Notes under the pieces: generated by a model
Database searches by the model: none
Told to the model about the DNA's origin: nothing
What the model saw: only the letters and a program-made list of their open reading frames with translations
Shown here: one piece after another, positions 58,496 through 64,000 of the stretch
Layout of the letters: the number at the start of each line of letters is the position of its first letter
How positions within the stretch are numbered: position 1 is the first letter of the stretch
Assembly (NCBI GenBank): GCA_905182985.1
Contig: CAJJDN010000004.1
Location: forward strand, 809,358 to 873,357
Direction of reading: 5' to 3'
DNA from: Paramecium sonneborni
Lineage: Eukaryota; Ciliophora; Oligohymenophorea; Peniculida; Parameciidae
Length of the DNA stretch: 64,000 nucleotides
Made by a program: the position numbers and the translations under genes

Positions 58496-58576
58496 TAGTT
58501 CATATATAATTTATTCAAGATAGTAATATAAATCTATATATATATATATTAAATAAATAAATACTAATAAAATTAA

Positions 58577-60212
58577 ATGACCTAAAAAAATATTGATCAT
58601 TATTCATTTAATACAAAAGATGTTTTAGGATCAGGATCATTTGGAACAGTTTTTAAAGCTATGGATCTTAAAAATTGTAGATAAGTAGCTTTGAAAATGA
58701 TATCCAAAGATAAATTATTGAGAGATCAAAATGCTAATAATGGAGTAATGAATGAGATTAAAATTATGAAAAAATTAAAAAATAAAAATGTTGTATAATT
58801 AATAGATGTCTTAGAAACATCTAATAATTATTACATTATTTAAGAGATTTGTGAATCAGGAGATTTAGCCAAGTATTTATTATTATAAAATAACATAGAT
58901 ACTTAAAAAAACATTCATTTGTTAATGAAAAATAAGCATTGAAAATTATGACTGAAATTCTATAAGGTTTCATAGAATTAATTAAATTTGGAATCATTCA
59001 TAGAGATTTAAAACCTGCAAACATTTTAATACATTAAAATACTTATAAAATTGCTGGTCTTATATTTTATATATTTAAGTAGATTTTGGATTTGCAAAAA
59101 TAGTAGATAATTTTGCATAATAATTATTTTATTCATAAGTAGGTACACCATTATACATGAGTCCTCAGATTTTAAAAAATGAAAAATATTCTACAAAATG
59201 CGATGTTTGGTCATTTGGTTTCTTATTTTATGAAATCCTTTATGGGAGAAGTATATGATATTTATAGACTCATTTATAGCCCCTTGGGTTGCATCATCAA
59301 TACCATAATTAGTAAAGAACATTAATACACAACCTTTAAAATTTGATGATTAAATCAATTAAGTTTCAGATAATGTTAAAGATTTAATTTCTAAATGTTT
59401 GGTTATTTAAGAGAGTATATAAATATAACAAAATAGATGATCGATACAGTTGGTATGATATATTTAATCATCCTCTATTCTCTGCATAATTTTCATAAAC
59501 TCCAAATCTTTAATAAATTTGTGAAGTATTATTTTATCCTTATAATATTTATTAGTAAAAGGAACTTTATATTGCTAATAGTTTAAGAGAAATACTTGGA
59601 GCCAAATAAATTAGTATCAATTAAATTTTCGAAGAATTATCTGTAAATAAAGATGGCAATATTCTTCAAGAAAGTTTGATAGATTTATTAACTGATATTG
59701 ATACAGAATTAGAAGACTTTGAAATTTAATACATATTTAATAGTATTGATGAAGATTAAAATGGTTAAATTTCTCAACAGGAATTTTATAATTGGATGAT
59801 AAAACATGATGTTATGCATAAATTTAATAATTCTAGATTATTTATGATTCTTAAGTTAGAAGGGCAGCAAATACCATTTGTGGTCCATAGCAGATTCAAT
59901 AATAACAATATTTAAATAAGAAAGAATCAAAAACTATAATTTATAATTTGATTTCAGCAATTCAACAAGAGAATGAAAATTTGGTAGAATTATTTTACAA
60001 ATTTGTTAAAGGATCAGAAAACATGAGTTAAGATGATTTTGCAGATTTATTATTGTATATATATTAAATTGTAAATTAATAGGTATTATGATGAAAATTT
60101 GTGCGAAGATGAAATAATATCAACTTTTTAAATGTTTGATTTTGATCAAAAAAATGAAATCACTTTATAGCAATTCAAATATATTCTTGAATAAGACATA
60201 GACGATTATTGA
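58577..60212 (+). CDS. calcium-dependent protein kinase-like (kinase + EF-hands)
   Basis: 492 aa, introns 58873-58898, 59057-59082, 59251-59279, 59415-59436, 59811-59836 and 60055-60082. The kinase domain is complete: Gly loop GSGSFGTVFKA, VALKM (Lys), HRDLKPANIL, ADFGFAK, activation loop GTPLYMSPQIL (APE changed to SPQ), DVWSFGFLFYEILYGRTPW. A junction region follows, then EF-hands: DEDQNGQISQQEF is a good Ca2+ loop; DFDQKNEITLQQF and an earlier NKDGNILQESL are weaker. This is the CDPK arrangement of ciliates, plants and apicomplexans, with activation by calcium binding to the C-terminus. GxTPW is reconstructed across an intron, confirming the splice. Confidence 0.92.
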
Positions 60213-60533
60213 TTGATATTTCATAAAATCTTAACTTATTATATTATAGTAATCAATGATATGATTATTAATAAACATTATCAAAATATAAAGAATTTTA
60301 AAAAGTGTTATTGTAGATATTCTGAACTTAAACTATTCGAAAAATAAATCAGATATATCTAGAGAAGTAAAAAGGAATGAGATTCCGGAAAAAATGAGCT
60401 GAAATAATTTTGAGAAAAATGAAATTACTCAAATAGAAAAGCTATTACAAAAGGATCTAATAATAAAATTAAATCTAACTAATTTCTTAAATTAAATTAA
60501 TATAAATAATATTTTTTGAATATAATAATTATA

Positions 60534-62252
60534 TCATTTATTATTACATGAAAGTGGTGATAGTAAATTTATACCTTTTTAGGGTACTTTTTGTGGAGTT
60601 TTACGAAGTGGATTTGGAGTTTGATTAAATTAATCTTATGAAATTTATTATTTTTGTTATTATGGTAATGATTATTATTATGATGATAAGAGCTCTTAAG
60701 GTTTGGTAAAGTAGGCAGATTCAGGTTTAGATATTGTATTAGTAAAATTTTCTTAATTATTGAATTAAGGTTAAAAAAAATGTTAATGAGTCTATGAAAA
60801 CTCTTAACGAATCTATTTTTAATTAAATTTTTCCTAATAAAATGCTTATTAATATGGTGGTAAATAATTAGAATGTTATTAAGGAGTAACTAGTTTAAAA
60901 ATTGGATGATGATTAGGAGTTATTTAAAATGATGTTTTTCTAGATTAATTTAAAACAGGACTTTTACTAATCATGAATATATTTCTAGAATTTTCAGTAA
61001 GTTATCTTCCTCTATCATTTTTAATTGGAGTAGAAATAAGAATAGTTTATTTTTTTGGTGTTTTATAGAATGCAGTAATAGCAGTTGTATTTCGACTTTA
61101 AGCAGGACTTAAATATTTACCAGATTTATCTAATACAGGTGATAGACTTCTTTATAATGGAGTTCTAAAATGTGATTAAAATGATTAATCTCTTAATACG
61201 GGAGATTTACTACTCAAACCCATATCTGGTGGAGGAGAATTTGTAATTTCTGGTTATCTTGGAGGTGATGTATATCTTCTTATTTTAGATTATGGTATAA
61301 AAGTACTCCCTTATTATTATAAATTTGTATCAAATAAAATATCTGAAAGAGTTGGTCTTGATTATTCATCAAAAGTAATTAATCTCTATACTAAATTAAT
61401 CAGCTATTATGAATATCTCTTTCTTGCTGATGATAATATATCCATTATTGATTTATAATATATTGTTTTTCTATTATAATCTATACAATCTTCCAAAACT
61501 CATTATAATTATTATTATATACCTGATGTCATTGTCATTAATTCTAATAATGTCAGACCAAGTTAAAATGAATCAGTTTTTAAAGGATTATCTTATGGTG
61601 TCACTGATTATTTTATTAAATCATTCAATTATTATGGTGAAATGAAAACATTTTAATCTTAATATGCTAATAATTTTGCATAAGATGTGATTATTTCTGG
61701 ATATGCATTATGATACTATTTTTATTTATTCTAATACTAATATTTTTATTTATTTCTCATTATCCATTAATATTGTTTAAGGATTCAAATCTCCATGAAA
61801 TAAATCTAATTTTTCCAAAAATGAACATGCAGAAACTATTTGTTGAATTATCTAATATAAATAATTATTAAACTACTTTCCAAATTTCATTTTCTTCCAA
61901 ATAACTACAATTCTTCTTATGAAAATTTATAACATTACCTAATGTATTTGGAATATATTCAAAAAAGAATTTCATTTATTAAATATTTCCTTTGAATGTT
62001 AAATAATTTGATTAACATCCATAATATTATAAAATATTTGGATGATTTACTTTTTTTCTATCATTATGCTCATTTACATTTATATCATGCCTTTAACCAC
62101 TATGTGATAACTTATCGAAATATAAATATTCATACTTTTGAGAAGACTGTTGGGTTACTCTTAGAATCTCTTCTCCATAATTATATTTATCCTAAATATT
62201 TATGTTATTTTGATCCAACACATTCTAAATTATCTTCTAATTTGCCATCCAT
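60534..62252 (-). CDS. degenerate protein kinase with Pro/Ser-rich tail
   Basis: About 540 aa; introns 62111-62135 (AAG), 61852-61876, 61716-61737 and one ending near 61499 or 61490 (24 or 33 nt, same frame). Kinase-like landmarks: YLGQIQLWRRDSKSN in place of the Gly loop, NHPNILQYYG, FFFEYIPNTL (hinge), HGDLNPQTILMDN where HRDLKPxN stands (Arg replaced by Gly), then no DFG, then YPEIITS for the APE region and a C-lobe RPTLSDIL. Lack of DFG and of a VAIK lysine suggests a pseudokinase. The tail, about 240 residues, is rich in SP/TP sites (NSPPPD, SKSPVL, ITPNHHP), which suggests a heavily phosphorylated region. Start ATG 62252 is chosen because its frame leads into the Gly-loop-like segment. 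Confidence 0.75.
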
Positions 62253-62535
62253 TGAAATAACTTATTCATTAACATAATATGTTTAATTACCCATCTATTT
62301 TAATAATTAATTTTGCTGTTATATTTAAATATTAAAATATAATAAGACTATGATATCAATCATTATAATTTAGTTTTATCTAAATCAATCAAGATCTATT
62401 AAAAATTAATCATTTGATTTTCTTAATTCACTTATAAATAGTTTATTGTTAAAATAATAACTAAATTTTGTGTATGTTTTTCTTTATTATTATTTCCTTA
62501 TATAATTTAATATTTAATAATAAAATAATTATATT
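62253..62535. promoter_or_regulatory. divergent intergenic region
   Basis: 283 bp between start codons of the kinase-like gene and TAF5. It must contain both promoters; no recognisable motif. Confidence 0.45.
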
Positions 62536-64000
62536 ATGCTTTAAATACCAAAAAAATCTGTTGCATATGAGAAGATTTTAGCAGATTTTTATTAACAATT
62601 TATCTCATAAGAAATAGCTAGTCAAAGACCTTAAATTGAATTTTTGCATTTTCTTTGCAGTTCATTCATGATGGAAAAACTTCTTAAAATTTAGGAAGAA
62701 AGTATTAAAAATAAAGATGATGAATATTCTGCTAGAACAGAATTAAATAAATTTATATAATACATGGTAAATTAAAAGGCTGCATATTTAAATGAGAGTG
62801 TTCGTGATGAATTATTAACTTTATCAAAGAATAGACTTGATGAATCATATTTAATAGGATATAGTTAATTTTATAAATATCACCCATTAATTACTACTTC
62901 GATTATGTCTGAGAAAATAAATTATATTTAAGAATATTTAACTCATTAAAATTAAATATTTTAAGAATTCAAAAATAAACTCAAGTTTAATCAATATTCA
63001 AATAGTGATACAATTAATACTACTAGATATCTCACTTTAAGTGGCTTAAGTTAATTTGCTAAGAACATAGAAAATAAGAACATTAGCTCAAAGGATGATA
63101 AAGTTAGAGATTTGAAATTGATAGAAGAGAGTGTTTAAATAAAAGAAAAGTACTTTAACACTTTTATAGAAGATGATTGGTTAAGAATTATAGTCCAAAT
63201 AGAAAAATGTTAGAAGTCTCATCTTGATCCATTGAGTCAACAAGATTTCTCTAAAATATAATAACTTATTGAATAAAAGCAATTACCATATCAAATTGCA
63301 AATCAAATGAAATAAGAAGTTCTGAAAAAATTATAACAGAAGAGACAATAATAATAATAATAGCAAGAAAATGATGAAAAGTCTGTTAAATATTCTTAAT
63401 TAATCAAATATAAGTTATCTCATGACACTAAATTAATTGAGTGTTTATTGAATTAATAGAAAAATTTGCTTGGTGTAAAGTTATAAGATCTGCCAAATGT
63501 AATCTCTTACATTTAAATAAGTAAATTTTGTAATATCATATGTTGTGGCTGTTATGATGGTAATATATTAGTATATGATATGAATGAATTGAAATAAAAT
63601 AGATAGAATAGATTACTTTGCAATCCAAGTTTTGAAATGCATATTCATGAAGGGCCAGTAACAGCTATAAGTATTTTGTATGATGAAAGTTACATTATAT
63701 CAGTTTCAGTGGATTTAACTATAAAATTTTCTTGTTTAAAATCTAGATAACCTTTAGTTGTATATAAAGGTCATTTATAAACAATTTGGCATTTAGCATT
63801 TGCTCCAATGGGATATTGGTTTGCAAGTGCATCTTCAGATGGAACTGCTCTATTATGGGCTACTGATTAAAATTAATGTATTAGAATATTTGGACCTGTA
63901 ATGAATTAAGTAAAATTAGTAGAATTTGTTCCTTCTGTTGAATATGTAGTAACTGCTGAAGAAAACAGAATAGTAAGAATATGGTCTATTGATAAAGCTG
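62536..64000 (+). CDS. TAF5: TAF5, TFIID subunit 5 (partial, cut by window end)
   Basis: First 488 codons, no intron. N-terminal residues ~1-150 are helical, with LisH-like and NTD2-like character (HFLCSSFMMEKLL, SVRDELLTLSKNRLDESYLIGYSQF), as in TAF5. A linker with a short polyQ run follows, then WD40 repeats: CCGCYDGNILVYD, IISVSVDLTIKFS, YKGHLQTIWHLAFAP, GYWFASASSDGTALLWATD and VKLVEFVPSVEYVVTA. The phrase ASxDGTALLWATD with the following RIFGP is diagnostic of TAF5. TAF5 scaffolds TFIID (and SAGA in many eukaryotes) at core promoters. The remaining propeller blades lie beyond 64000. Confidence 0.9.

Noticed and set aside
61409..62277. + strand open frames of 78 and 93 codons
   Set aside because: They are antisense to the kinase-like gene, whose - strand reading has family landmarks and frame-consistent introns.

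Overview
The window is macronuclear-type DNA from a ciliate that looks like Paramecium or a close relative. Three things in the sequence say so. TAA and TAG are read as glutamine throughout and only TGA ends genes. The genes carry very small introns: I resolved about 67, nearly all 20-35 nt, GT...TAG and extremely AT-rich. Base composition is very AT-rich and genes are packed tightly, with start codons as little as 32 bp apart and convergent stops 9 bp apart. All gene models were read by hand in this code; in every resolved multi-exon model the spliced length is a multiple of three and ends in TGA.

Layout. 0-4 kb: full-length ABCC/MRP transporter (+). 4.3-7 kb: methionyl-tRNA synthetase (-) with a GST-like N-domain and a polyglutamine linker. 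7-10.8 kb: ABCA-type transporter (-). 11.5-13.5 kb: Rieske/AIF-like flavoprotein (-) with an altered Rieske ligand. 14.1-15.7 kb: degenerate kinase-like protein (+). 15.6-17.6 kb: an exact 1015-bp duplication around a single N, almost certainly an unmerged contig overlap. 18.4-24.7 kb: a small ORF, then CAF1 deadenylase, prolyl-tRNA synthetase, a decayed or unresolved locus and a PX-domain sorting nexin (all -). 24.8-31.8 kb: a small unknown protein and a VPS13/chorein lipid-transfer protein (+).

31.8-35.9 kb is the poorly assembled, gene-poor part. It holds an 842-N gap whose left edge reappears 2.3 kb further on, a ~107-bp tandem repeat array and several small orphan genes. 35.9-45.9 kb: ARF-like GTPase (+), a myosin with a C-terminal RCC1 propeller (-), a PDIA6-type disulfide isomerase (+), an ankyrin protein (+), a coiled-coil/WD40 protein (+) and a small coiled-coil protein (-). 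46-54.8 kb: a 1776-aa TPR/IQ protein, an unresolved multi-exon gene and a cytosolic carboxypeptidase (all +). 55.4-64 kb: small orphans, the PP2A catalytic subunit (-), a mitochondrial carrier (+), a CDPK-like kinase with EF-hands (+), a degenerate kinase with a Pro/Ser-rich tail (-) and TAF5, cut by the window end (+).

There is no operon logic; this is an ordinary eukaryotic gene series. Some themes recur: membrane transport and trafficking (ABCC, ABCA, VPS13, SNX, ARL), translation and mRNA turnover (MetRS, ProRS, CAF1), and calcium/calmodulin and cytoskeleton (IQ protein, CDPK, myosin-RCC1, CCP). I found no CRISPR, insertion sequence, tRNA, rRNA or telomeric repeat. The most unusual biological signals are the frequent AAG 3' splice sites, the His-to-Tyr change in the Rieske motif, the myosin-RCC1 fusion and the two kinase-like proteins lacking catalytic residues.
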